Position numbers and translations under genes: made by a program
Notes under the pieces: model-generated
What the model was told of the DNA's origin: nothing
Database searches by the model: none
What the model saw: the letters and a program-made list of their open reading frames with translations, nothing else
NCBI GenBank assembly: GCA_000783305.1
Contig: JROE01000007.1
Location: 62,001-126,000, forward strand
Length of the DNA: 64,000 bases
DNA from: Sphingobacteriaceae bacterium DW12
Lineage (GTDB): Bacteria; Bacteroidota; Bacteroidia; Sphingobacteriales; Sphingobacteriaceae
Direction of reading: 5' to 3'
In this document: positions 17,958-27,700 of the stretch, one piece after another
Layout: each line of letters begins with the position of its first letter
Position numbering within the stretch: the stretch's first letter is position 1

Positions 17958-18593
17958 CTACATTTGCACGTATACGACATATTTAGTGTCAAAGAAATCT
18001 TCTTTAAAATAACTAGACAGAGGGTGGAGTTCTGCTTTGAGTTTGGACTCTTTGATTTCTTCCTTCAAATCTCCGCCTTTAAGGTAGAGAATCCCATTGG
18101 GTATGCCATTTTTGTCTTGCTTGAGAAACTTGTTGCGTATCCAAGGTGCAAAATCTCCTAATCTAGTTACCGCCCTAGATACTACAAAGTCATATTTATA
18201 GTCCAATTGTTCAGCGCGTATATGGTCTGCCTCAACATTGGTAAGTTTCAAAGCAGCAGCGACCTCACGAACTACTTTTATTTTCTTGCCGATGGAATCA
18301 ACTAGATGAAATTTTACTTCAGGAAAAAGAATGGCTAGTGGAATGCCTGGGAAACCACCACCCGTACCAACATCTAAGATATGAGTGCCAGGGGTAAACG
18401 CTGTTATAAATTTTGCGATACCCAAAGAATGTAGGACATGATGCAGATATAGGCTTTCTATGTCTTTTCTGGAGACTACATTGATTTGGTTATTCCAAAA
18501 AGGGTAGAGCTCAGCAAGCTGCGCAAACTGACTCTTTTGAACTTCATTCAGGTTTGGGAAATATTGATAGATTATGTCTACTGTAGGATTCAA
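17958..18593 (-). CDS. rsmG: 16S rRNA G527 N7-methyltransferase
   Basis: A 211-residue SAM methyltransferase. The motif ILDVGTGGGFPGIPLAILFP (about 69-88) and the following VDSIGKKIKVVREVA are the RsmG signature, as is VVSRAVTRLGDFAPW. RsmG makes m7G527 in the 530 loop of 16S rRNA. It lies 25 bases after the glycosyltransferase gene and is probably co-transcribed with it. Confidence 0.94.
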   Translation of the reverse strand: MNPTVDIIYQYFPNLNEVQKSQFAQLAELYPFWNNQINVVSRKDIESLYLHHVLHSLGIAKFITAFTPGTHILDVGTGGGFPGIPLAILFPEVKFHLVDSIGKKIKVVREVAAALKLTNVEADHIRAEQLDYKYDFVVSRAVTRLGDFAPWIRNKFLKQDKNGIPNGILYLKGGDLKEEIKESKLKAELHPLSSYFKEDFFDTKYVVYVQM

Positions 18594-18618
18594 AATATTG
18601 ATAGTTTAGCGTGAACGA

Positions 18619-19767
18619 TTATTTCCAAGTGCGTTGCGTTTTTTTTCTATTAAACAAGCCATTGATACAAATATAGAAATAGTAATACAGGTCCAGAAAT
18701 GGAAGCCACCATATTAGATCATGTACGGCTAGTTTTTTATAGATTGGACGAAAGACTAAAATCTGTATGATCAATCTGATAAAGTAGGCTCCTACCACAT
18801 AGTGCCACATGTATGGGAAGACGGACACGATTGTTAATAAGGATATGTAAAATAATGCTGCAGATATCAATTGGGTTCCTAGCATGCGTTGGTGCTTCTT
18901 TTTGTACAAGACTGAAGCGCCAGAATGCCTAGCCTTCTGTTTGTAATAGCTTTTCCAGGAATCCTTAGGAACCGAATACATATGTGCATCCGGATGAATC
19001 GCGATTTTAACATTGGTTCGGTTGGCATTTTGATTGACAAATAAGTCGTCATCCCCAGATTTGATATGCATGTGTGAGGTAAATCCCTTGGATTTAAAAA
19101 AAAGCGATTTTCTGTAGGCCATGTTGCGTCCTACGCCCATATAAGCATTTTTTTTGAGTGCATAAGCGAGGTAGCTCATCGCGGTGTGCGTGGTTTCAAA
19201 TCGGATGAGTTTATTGAGGAAGCCCTTCTTTTTAAAATATGGAGAATAGCCAAGTACGATTTCGGTCCTTTCTGAGAAGGCGCCTGCTATTTCGGACAGC
19301 CAATGACTAGAGTTCGGTTGACAGTCTGCATCGGTAAATAAGAGGTGCTCATGACTAGCGGCTTTGATACCAAGTGTGACGGCAAACTTTTTATTGTGTT
19401 TAAGTTGTATGTGTTCCTTGATCTCCACAAGCTTTAGATTGCCATGTTGCCTTTCAAGGTCTTGTAATACCCATTTGGTATCGTCACTAGAGCAGTCATT
19501 GACGACGATGACTTCAAAATGTGGATAATCCTGTCCAAGTATTAAAGGGAGAAATGTTTTCAGATTTTCCTCTTCATTCCTAGCACAGATGATAATGGAG
19601 AGTGGGATTGTACTATCCATCGTCTGAAAGGATTTGACCTTATGCAACGAAAGTTTTCCATATACAAATAGGATATAAAAGAGTTGAATCAACAGTAGTA
19701 CCCCTATAATAGCTAATGCTAGATGGAAGAAGGTAAAATTAAGATTAGAAAAATAAGATATATTCAC
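18619..19767 (-). CDS. Membrane-anchored family 2 glycosyltransferase
   Basis: A 382-residue protein with an N-terminal membrane helix (about 12-35), a GT2 domain (IPLSIIICARNEEENLKTFLP; FTDADCQP as the DxD motif; a GDDDLFVNQ acceptor motif; a KARHSGA segment near the QxxRW position) and two or three C-terminal helices. It is likely to extend or modify a lipid-linked sugar at the cytoplasmic face. The donor sugar cannot be predicted. The start is a GTG at 19767, 4 bases after a perfect -7 box TAATTTTG (19779-19772), so the message is probably leaderless. Confidence 0.85.
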   Translation of the reverse strand: MNISYFSNLNFTFFHLALAIIGVLLLIQLFYILFVYGKLSLHKVKSFQTMDSTIPLSIIICARNEEENLKTFLPLILGQDYPHFEVIVVNDCSSDDTKWVLQDLERQHGNLKLVEIKEHIQLKHNKKFAVTLGIKAASHEHLLFTDADCQPNSSHWLSEIAGAFSERTEIVLGYSPYFKKKGFLNKLIRFETTHTAMSYLAYALKKNAYMGVGRNMAYRKSLFFKSKGFTSHMHIKSGDDDLFVNQNANRTNVKIAIHPDAHMYSVPKDSWKSYYKQKARHSGASVLYKKKHQRMLGTQLISAALFYISLLTIVSVFPYMWHYVVGAYFIRLIIQILVFRPIYKKLAVHDLIWWLPFLDLYYYFYICINGLFNRKKTQRTWK

Positions 19768-19771
19768 GAGT

Positions 19772-19779
19772 CAAAATTA
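19772..19779 (-). promoter_or_regulatory. -7 box TAATTTTG, leaderless start for the glycosyltransferase
   Basis: A perfect TAnnTTTG match on the minus strand, 4 bases before the GTG start at 19767. Confidence 0.55.
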
Positions 19780-19896
19780 TGGAGAAGTATTGACGAATCT
19801 GTGATTCGAGCGTTAAAATTAGTTATTTAATGTCAAAATGAGACGTTATCTGATAATATTTGTATAGCATCTATAAAGAGATGCCATATTTTGTAG

Positions 19897-19904
19897 TACT
19901 TTTG
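19897..19904 (+). promoter_or_regulatory. -7 box TACTTTTG ahead of tgt
   Basis: A perfect TAnnTTTG match 98 bases before the tgt ATG. It should drive the tgt, LptG-like and DMT genes. Confidence 0.5.
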
Positions 19905-20002
19905 CAAGTGTTTTTGAATGTCTGTATATTGGCTTTCAGAACCATCTGTATGAGGTTAGCGTATTGCGCCTTAGATATCGCATAGAATAGAGAGGTTATT
20001 TC

Positions 20003-21133
20003 ATGAAATTTACGCTTCAAGCAAACGACAAATTTTCTAAAGCCCGTGCTGGGGAAATCGAAACAGCTCACGGTAAAATTCAAACACCAATTTTCATGCC
20101 TGTAGGTACTGCCGGTACTGTCAAAGCTGTCCATCAACATGAATTGAAAAACGATATTGAAGCACAGATTATTTTGGGGAATACGTATCATCTGTATCTT
20201 CGTCCAGGATTGGATGTCTTGAATAAAGCTGGAGGTATACATAAGTTCAACGGCTGGGACGGTCCTATTTTGACAGATAGCGGGGGGTATCAAGTATATT
20301 CGCTTACCGAAGTTCGTAAAATAAAGGAAGAAGGGGTGACTTTCCGTTCGCATATCGACGGATCCAAGCATCTTTTTACTCCGGAGAATGTGATGGATAC
20401 ACAACGGATTATCGGTGCTGATATCATAATGGCTTTTGATGAGTGTACGCCATATCCATGTGATTATGGGTATGCACGTCGATCAATGGAAATGACCCAT
20501 CGCTGGTTGAAACGCTGTTGCGATCGATTCGACGCAACCCAACCCTTATATGGTTATGATCAAACGTTGTTTCCAATCGTACAGGGGTCTGTATACAAAG
20601 ATTTACGGGAGCGATCGGCCGAAGCGATAGCGTCTTTTAATCGAGAAGGGAATGCGATAGGAGGTTTGTCGGTCGGAGAACCAGCTGAAGATATGTATGG
20701 CATGACCGAAGTGGTCTGTAATATCCTACCTTGGGAAAAACCTCGTTATCTCATGGGCGTAGGTACGCCTATCAATCTACTCGAAAATATAGCTTTGGGT
20801 ATTGATATGTTTGACTGTGTGATGCCTACTCGCAATGCTCGCAATGGAATGCTATTTACACAGAATGGAATCATCAATATCAAGAATGAAAAATGGAAGG
20901 ATGATTTCTCGCCTATCGAAGCGGAAAGTGACTTAATGGTTGACCAAATTCATACCAAGGCGTACCTCAGACATTTAATACGCTCCCAAGAGATTTTAGG
21001 AGCGCAGATCGCATCATTACATAATTTACACTTTTATCTTTGGCTTGTCGAACAGGCGCGTGAGAAAATCGTAGAAGGTACTTTCTATGATTGGAAAAAT
21101 AAAATGGTCAAAATTTTAGGACAACGTTTGTAA
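20003..21133 (+). CDS. tgt: tRNA-guanine (queuine/preQ1) transglycosylase without zinc cysteines
   Basis: A 376-residue TIM-barrel enzyme that exchanges G34 for preQ1 in tRNAs with GUN anticodons. Active-site blocks are intact: ILTDSGGYQVYSL (Asp) and GIDMFDCVMPTRNARNG (nucleophile Asp). The C-terminal zinc site is altered. Where E. coli has a CxCxxC motif this protein reads AESDLMVDQIHTKAYLRHL with no cysteine, while the later LHNLHFY keeps its histidine. I recall the same loss in other Bacteroidota Tgt, so it looks like a clade trait, not damage. First gene of a three-gene string. Confidence 0.95.
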   Translation: MKFTLQANDKFSKARAGEIETAHGKIQTPIFMPVGTAGTVKAVHQHELKNDIEAQIILGNTYHLYLRPGLDVLNKAGGIHKFNGWDGPILTDSGGYQVYSLTEVRKIKEEGVTFRSHIDGSKHLFTPENVMDTQRIIGADIIMAFDECTPYPCDYGYARRSMEMTHRWLKRCCDRFDATQPLYGYDQTLFPIVQGSVYKDLRERSAEAIASFNREGNAIGGLSVGEPAEDMYGMTEVVCNILPWEKPRYLMGVGTPINLLENIALGIDMFDCVMPTRNARNGMLFTQNGIINIKNEKWKDDFSPIEAESDLMVDQIHTKAYLRHLIRSQEILGAQIASLHNLHFYLWLVEQAREKIVEGTFYDWKNKMVKILGQRL

Positions 21134-21156
21134 AATAGCGAAAGAAGCATGTACCC

Positions 21157-22236
21157 ATGAAGATTATAGATTGGTATATCATAAAAAAATATTTGTCGAC
21201 TTTTGTCTTCACTATGGCTATTTTCACGGTTGTCATGGTTATTTTTGATGTTTCTGAAAAGCTGGATAATTTCTTAGAGCATAAAGCACCGCTTTCTAAG
21301 ATTGTTTTTCAATACTATGCCGGATTTATACCATTCTACCTTAATTTTTTATCTCCACTAATTAATTTTATCGCTGTTATTTTCTTTACATCTAAGATGG
21401 CCGATCAGACGGAGATTGTCCCCATACTTAGTGGTGGGATGAGCTTCAATAGGATGTTGAGACCTTACATGATTGCAGCATCGATTATCTTTGCGGTGAC
21501 TTTTGTCTTCAACATTTACATCATCCCCCGGACGAATAAGATGAAGGTAAGCTTTGAAAATGTATACGTAAAGCCCGATCGTGCCGGAGGGTCGACTTCG
21601 TCTACCCATATGCAGATAGATTCGAACAGCTACGTATACATTGATAATTTTGATACCAAACAAAAGATTGGCTATAACTTTGTCCTTGAAAAATTCGATG
21701 GAGATAAACTCATTGAGAAAATGATGGCGGATCGGATTCGATGGGATTCAGTTGCTACAAAATGGAAAATCGAGAGTTACACTAATCGAATAGTCAACGG
21801 TCTGAGTGAGCGTATGGATAAGGGAGATCAGAAAGATACCACATTGGATATGAGGCCCTCTGATTTTGAGAAATTTGACAATATGTTTACAGCCATGAAT
21901 ACTGATGAGCTCAATAAACGTATTGAAAAAGAAGGGACCCGAGGTACGGGAATGATGACGGATTTGCTGTTGGAAAAATACAAACGTTATATCTACCCCT
22001 TTTCTGCCTTTATCTTGACGCTGATGGGCGTATCGCTTTCATCGAAGAAAGTAAGAGGTGGCATCGGCTTGAGTCTTGGATTGGGGATTGCATTAAGTTT
22101 TGTTTATATCGTATTGATTCAATTTTCGACCATGTTTTCGCTCAAAGGGGGACTACCACCGTTGATAGCAGTGATGATTCCGAATCTTATCTTTTTGACC
22201 TTGGCGGTCTACTTACTGTATAAAGCTCCTAAATAA
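21157..22236 (+). CDS. LptF/LptG-family LPS-transport permease
   Basis: A 359-residue inner-membrane protein. It starts IIDWYIIKKYLSTFVFTMAIF, typical of LptG/LptF, and has three N-terminal helices, a periplasmic beta-jellyroll region (about 120-260) and three C-terminal helices (YPFSAFILTLMGVSLSSKKVRGGIGLSLG). With LptB it extracts lipopolysaccharide from the inner membrane. Bacteroidota often carry two such permeases at separate loci; which of the two this is cannot be decided here. The OstA-like protein at 36000-38360 would act in the same pathway. Confidence 0.88.
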   Translation: MKIIDWYIIKKYLSTFVFTMAIFTVVMVIFDVSEKLDNFLEHKAPLSKIVFQYYAGFIPFYLNFLSPLINFIAVIFFTSKMADQTEIVPILSGGMSFNRMLRPYMIAASIIFAVTFVFNIYIIPRTNKMKVSFENVYVKPDRAGGSTSSTHMQIDSNSYVYIDNFDTKQKIGYNFVLEKFDGDKLIEKMMADRIRWDSVATKWKIESYTNRIVNGLSERMDKGDQKDTTLDMRPSDFEKFDNMFTAMNTDELNKRIEKEGTRGTGMMTDLLLEKYKRYIYPFSAFILTLMGVSLSSKKVRGGIGLSLGLGIALSFVYIVLIQFSTMFSLKGGLPPLIAVMIPNLIFLTLAVYLLYKAPK

Positions 22237-22246
22237 TATTTAATCA

Positions 22247-23161
22247 ATGATATCTTTTTTTAAAAACAACCAGAATGTCCTCATTCTGCATTTGACGGTT
22301 TTAATCTGGGGATTCACAGGTATATTAGGTAATTTGATTTCAGTCTCCGCTATTCATTTAGTTTGGTATAGGGTCTTGATAGCAGCGCTTTCTTTATTGG
22401 TCTATTTTCTATTCAAAAGACAAAGTATAGCTGTTAGTAAAGTCGATTTTATTAAATTCTTCATGACCGGTGCGGTCGTGGGGTTGCATTGGGTATTATT
22501 CTTTTATTCGATAAAGGTATCTACCGTTTCGGTAACATTGGTCACCTTGTCATCTTTAACATTATATACCGCTATTTTGGAACCAATCCTGTATAAAAGA
22601 AGGATTGCAGGTTTGGAGATTGTGGTGGGACTTATTATTATTCTAGGTATTTATACGATATTTCAGTTTGAGACGCAATATTTGATGGGGATATTAAGTG
22701 GGTTGGCTTGCGCCTTTTGCGCGAGTATCTTCTCGATCCTGAATAGTAAAATGGTCAAATCGGCTAGTGCGACAATCATCACTTTTTATGAAATGTTGGG
22801 CGCTTTCTTTTGGATCAGTGTATTTATGCTTTTCTCGGGCGATTTCAATAGTCAACTGGCTCTTGGTGTACAGGATTCGCTTTATTTGCTGCTCTTAGGT
22901 GTCGTATGTACCGCTGTAGCTTATGTGTTGGGAGTGGCAGTGATGAAAGAGCTTACAGCATTTACGGTGGCATTGACGACCAATTTAGAACCAGTATATG
23001 GTATTCTACTGGCAGTACTTATCTTTGGGAAGCAAGAGACAATGAGCGTAGGTTTTTATATGGGTTCCGCCATCGTATTGGGGGCCGTATTTTTATATCC
23101 TTATATCAAGACCAAAATAGAACGGCGTCAAAAAGAATTGCTCATTCGTAAGCTTCATTAG
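22247..23161 (+). CDS. EamA/DMT-family transporter
   Basis: A 304-residue permease with ten hydrophobic segments in two EamA repeats (first half ILHLTVLIWGFTGILGNLI; second half with ALTTNLEPVYGILLAVLIFGKQE). The family exports amino acids or other small metabolites; the substrate is not predictable. It starts 10 bases after the LptG-like gene, so it belongs to the tgt transcript, and it is followed by a terminator. Confidence 0.85.
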   Translation: MISFFKNNQNVLILHLTVLIWGFTGILGNLISVSAIHLVWYRVLIAALSLLVYFLFKRQSIAVSKVDFIKFFMTGAVVGLHWVLFFYSIKVSTVSVTLVTLSSLTLYTAILEPILYKRRIAGLEIVVGLIIILGIYTIFQFETQYLMGILSGLACAFCASIFSILNSKMVKSASATIITFYEMLGAFFWISVFMLFSGDFNSQLALGVQDSLYLLLLGVVCTAVAYVLGVAVMKELTAFTVALTTNLEPVYGILLAVLIFGKQETMSVGFYMGSAIVLGAVFLYPYIKTKIERRQKELLIRKLH

Positions 23162-23170
23162 CAATCCTAT

Positions 23171-23217
23171 AAAAGCAGAAATGCCCGACAGGAATGTTCC
23201 AATCGGGCGCTTTCTTA
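23171..23217. terminator. Bidirectional terminator between the DMT and gltD genes
   Basis: GCCCGA (23183-23188) pairs with TCGGGC (23203-23208), and the outer AAAGC pairs with GCTTT, giving a two-part stem followed by a T-rich tail. Confidence 0.65.
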
Positions 23218-23232
23218 TTTACTTAGGTTGAT

Positions 23233-24699
23233 TTAAGCGTACTCGTATACTGCTTCCTTGCTTTCCAAATTGGAATATCCCATCAGGAATTTGTCCACTT
23301 GGCGTGCGCACTCGCGACCTTCGGATATGGCCCATACGACTAGGGATTGGCCCCTTCTCATATCTCCTGCAGCGAAAATTTTATCTGAAGAAGTTTTATA
23401 CTCACCTTCGTTGGCAAGAACATTGCCGCGAGGGTCTAGGCTTACTTTCAATTGCTCTAGTAACCCTTCTTGCTGCGGGTGTAAAAAACCCATTGCTAGT
23501 GTGACAAGTTCACAAGGCAATTCTCTTTGTGAACCTTCTACCTCTTTGAATTTTGTAGGTCTTCCCAATCCATCTGTTTCCCATTCCAAATCTACAACTA
23601 GTGCTGCTCTTAGATTTCCTTGTTCATCACCCAAAAACTCTTTGGTACTGATGCTCCAATGACGTTGACAACCCTCATCATGCGATGTCGTAGTCTTGAG
23701 CAACATGGGATAGGTAGGCCAAGGCATGGCCGCTGATCGCGAAGCTGGTGGTTGTGGCATGAGTTCAAACTGTGTGATTGATTTCGCTCCGTGGCGGTTG
23801 GACGTTCCAACGCAGTCAGATCCAGTATCACCGCCACCGATGACCAGTACATTTTTGCCTGTAGCTGTGATTTCTTCGACCTCAATAGCTGATTCTCCTA
23901 CGCGTTTATTCTGTTGTTTTAAAAACTCCATAGCGTAGTGGACCCCCTTTAAGTGGCGACCTGGAATAGCAAGGTCCCGAGGTATTGTAGATCCACCAGA
24001 GAGCACGACAGCATCATACTCCTGTAACTCGCTGACAGGGATATTTTTGCCTACTTCACTATTGGTGCGGAATTCTATCCCTGACTCTTTCATGACGTCT
24101 ACCCGTCTATCAATGATAGATTTGTCCAATTTGAAATCTGGAATACCATAGCGCAGCAGCCCCCCCACTTTGTCGTCTCTTTCATAGACAACAACATCAT
24201 GCCCCGCTTTGTTTAGCTGGGCGGCGGCGGCAAGACCTGCTGGGCCTGAACCTACGACGGCCACGCGCTTGCCTGTTTTTAAAAAGCTCTTATTGGGCTT
24301 TACATATTTCTTCTTAAAAGCTATCTCAATAATATGTTTTTCGATTTCCTCAATTGATACTGGGGATTTGTTGATGCCAAGTACACATGCGGATTCGCAT
24401 GGTGCAGGACAGATTCTTCCCGTAAATTCAGGAAAGTTGTTGGTCGATACCAAAATGTTGTAGGCATCTTCCCATCTACCATCATAAACTGCATCATTGA
24501 ATTCTGGAATGACATTGCCAAGCGGACAACCCGAATGGCAGAAAGGTATTCCACAATTCATGCATCGCGCCGCTTGTTCATTGAGTTGTGTATCAGAATA
24601 GCTCTGAACAAATTCCTGATAATGTTGTTTTCTATTTTCTGCTGCTTCCTTTTTAGGAAGTGCTCTATCATATTCTAAAAATCCTGTTGCTTTTCCCAT
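23233..24699 (-). CDS. gltD: Glutamate synthase small subunit
   Basis: A 488-residue flavoprotein. N-terminal cysteines CMNCGIPFCHSGCP and GRICPAPCESAC bind two 4Fe-4S clusters. An FAD site (VAVVGSGPAGLAAAAQLNKAGHDVVVYE) and an NADPH site (VLVIGGGDTGSDCVG) follow. It passes electrons from NADPH to GltB for conversion of glutamine and 2-oxoglutarate to two glutamates. It starts 11 bases after gltB, so the two are one operon. Confidence 0.96.
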   Translation of the reverse strand: MGKATGFLEYDRALPKKEAAENRKQHYQEFVQSYSDTQLNEQAARCMNCGIPFCHSGCPLGNVIPEFNDAVYDGRWEDAYNILVSTNNFPEFTGRICPAPCESACVLGINKSPVSIEEIEKHIIEIAFKKKYVKPNKSFLKTGKRVAVVGSGPAGLAAAAQLNKAGHDVVVYERDDKVGGLLRYGIPDFKLDKSIIDRRVDVMKESGIEFRTNSEVGKNIPVSELQEYDAVVLSGGSTIPRDLAIPGRHLKGVHYAMEFLKQQNKRVGESAIEVEEITATGKNVLVIGGGDTGSDCVGTSNRHGAKSITQFELMPQPPASRSAAMPWPTYPMLLKTTTSHDEGCQRHWSISTKEFLGDEQGNLRAALVVDLEWETDGLGRPTKFKEVEGSQRELPCELVTLAMGFLHPQQEGLLEQLKVSLDPRGNVLANEGEYKTSSDKIFAAGDMRRGQSLVVWAISEGRECARQVDKFLMGYSNLESKEAVYEYA

Positions 24700-24710
24700 G
24701 ACGTTCCCTC

Positions 24711-27700
24711 TTATTTGGCCTCTACTAATTGTTTAAGTAATACATTTTTATATTCCCGTGGAAATACTTTGATAAATTTGGATTTCTCCGTATTCCAGTT
24801 TTGGAGGATGTAACCTGCACGTTCACTTTTGGTCAGGTGGGTATGGCGTTTCAATAATGCTATTATTGCGGTTTCATCTTCGGTGTCTAGAGGGTCTAAA
24901 TCTACCATTTCAGGGTTGCAGTTGTCTTTGAACGTCCCATTGATGTCGTAGATCCAAGCGATTCCTCCACTCATTCCCGCAGCAAAGTTACGACCGGTAG
25001 GACCTAGTATCAATGCTCTTCCTCCAGTCATGTATTCACAACCGTGGTCACCGATACCTTCCACTACTGCTGTCGCACCAGAGTTTCGTACGGCAAAGCG
25101 TTCACCCGCCATTCCGTTGATGAACAGATGCCCCGAAGTCGCTCCATACAACGCGACATTGCCAATGATGATATTTTCGTGAGCGATGAGTGGACTATCA
25201 CTTGTAGGATATATAGCCAACTGTGCACCAGAAAGACCTTTTCCTACGTAATCGTTGGCTTCACCTTCAAGTTCAAATGATATCCCTTTGGTATTGAATG
25301 CACCAAAAGACTGACCCGCAGATCCTTCAAATTTAAAGTTGATGGTATTGTCTGGTAGCCCTTCAGCACCGAAGACTTTGGATATTTCATTGGACAATAG
25401 CGTTCCGATTGTGCGATCCGTATTCTTGACCGGGAAAGTTCCGAATACAGGAGTCTTACTTTCAAATGCATATTTCGCTTGCTTTAGAAGGCCCCAATCC
25501 AGAATCATACCCATGCCATGATCCTGTTCTTCCGTATTATGAAGTGATTCACCAGGAGCGTTGGTCGGTACATGGAGTATGCTAGAGAAATCAATTTTCT
25601 TTGCTTTCCAATGTAGGATACCTTCTCTTTTCTTCAGGAATTGCGCACGGCCTACCATTTCGTTGATGGTACGGAAGCCCAATTGTGCCATTGTTTCCCT
25701 AATTTCTTCCGCTAAGAATTGGAAAAGGTTGACAATGTCCTCCGGCTTGCCCGAAAATAGTTTTTGTAACTCCGGATCCTGTGTTGCTACACCTACAGGA
25801 CAGGTGTTCAGATGACATTTGCGCATCATGATACACCCACCCGCAATTAGAGCTGCGGTAGCAACTCCCCATTCTTCAGCACCAAGTAGGGTTGCGATGA
25901 CAATATCACGACCAGTCTTCATTTGCCCGTCAGCCTGTAGTACTACACGGCTTCTCAGTTTATTTTGTACCAGTGTCTGATGGGCTTCGGCTAGACCAAG
26001 CTCCCATGGCAGTCCAGCATGTTTCACTGAGCTGATTGGAGAAGCGCCCGTTCCACCATCATATCCTGCGATCAGAATAACGTCGGCATGTGCTTTTGCA
26101 ACACCTGCTGCGATAGTGCCTACACCTGCCTTGGATACCAATTTAACATTGATGCGGGCTTCTCTATTTGCATTTTTAAGATCGAAAATCAGCTGCGCAA
26201 GATCTTCGATTGAATAAATGTCATGATGAGGAGGTGGAGATATCAATCCTACACCTGGAGTAGAGTGTCTCAGTCTCGCAATAAAGTCATTGACTTTATG
26301 GCCGGGGAGTTGACCACCTTCTCCAGGCTTGGCACCTTGCGCCATTTTGATTTGAATTTCATCCGCCTCGGTTAGATAATGTGAGGTGACCCCGAAGCGA
26401 GCAGAAGCCACTTGTTTAATCGCTGAGCGCATGGAATCCCCGTTAGCCAAAGGTACGAACCGAGCCGCATCTTCTCCTCCCTCTCCTGTATTACTCTTGG
26501 CCCCGATACGATTCATAGCGACCGCTAATGTGCTATGCGCCTCGGTTGAAATAGAACCTAGGGACATCGCTCCAGTGGCAAATCTCTTCATGATATCGCG
26601 TGCTGGCTCTACTTCTTCAAGAGGCACAGGCATACGGTGCTTTGCAAAGTCTAGTAAGCCTCGAAGGGTATACATTTTTTCCTTTTGGTTGTTGATTAGT
26701 CCTGCATATTTTTTGTAAGACTCATAATCATTGGTCCGACAGGCCTGTTGTAATAGGTGTACAGTCTGTGGATTCCACAAGTGACCTTCGCCACGTCTTT
26801 TCCATTGGTATAAACCTCCTTCAGGAAGTAGGTTCTTCTCTGTCCGCGCATGTCCGAATGCAGACCAGTGTTTGGCCAACACCTCTGTAGCGATGTCATC
26901 TAATGATAACCCTCCAATACGAGATACTGCTCCACAGAAGTATTTATCTACTACGCTAGAGTCTATACCCAATACCTCGAAGATTTGAGCGCCGTGATAC
27001 GATTGCAAGGTGGATATACCCATCTTCGAGAATATTTTCAATAATCCGCCGCAAATAGCTTTTACGTAATTTTTCTTTAAGGTGTCCCAAACCAGGTCAG
27101 TATCCATGTTTCCTTGTTCTTTCATGGTACGGATACTCGCCAATGCCATATATGGATTTATAGCTGTAGCGCCGAAAGCCAATAGACAAGCAAAATGGTG
27201 AACCTCCCATACATCACCCGCTTCAACAACTAATCCGACAGCACCGCGGTTGCCTGTTTTAATCAAGTGGTGGTGTACGGCCGACACGGCAAGGATAGAA
27301 GGAATTGGTGCGTGTTGGGAATCTATAGCACGATCGGATAGGATTAATACTTCAAATCCATCACGTACGGCGTCATCGGCATAGCGGCATAGTCTTTCTA
27401 TACCATCTTCTAATGATCCAGGATTGCCATCGGCTTTAAAGTACAATTGTAATGTCTTCGCTTGGAAGACTCCGGTATCAATAGAACGTAATTTTTCAAG
27501 TTCACTGGAAGTCAGGATAGGGTGCTGCAACATCACACAATGACAGAATTTTTTGTCCTCTATCAGAATATTGCCTGCATTCCCGATGAAGGTTGCTAGA
27601 CTCATGACCAATCGTTCGCGGATAGGATCAATCGGAGGATTGGTAACCTGTGCAAAGAATTGTTTAAAATAGCTAGATAAATGTTGTGGCTGATCGGATA

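Noticed and set aside
19871-20404. A 177-codon minus-strand frame
   Set aside because: It is antisense to tgt, which is certain.
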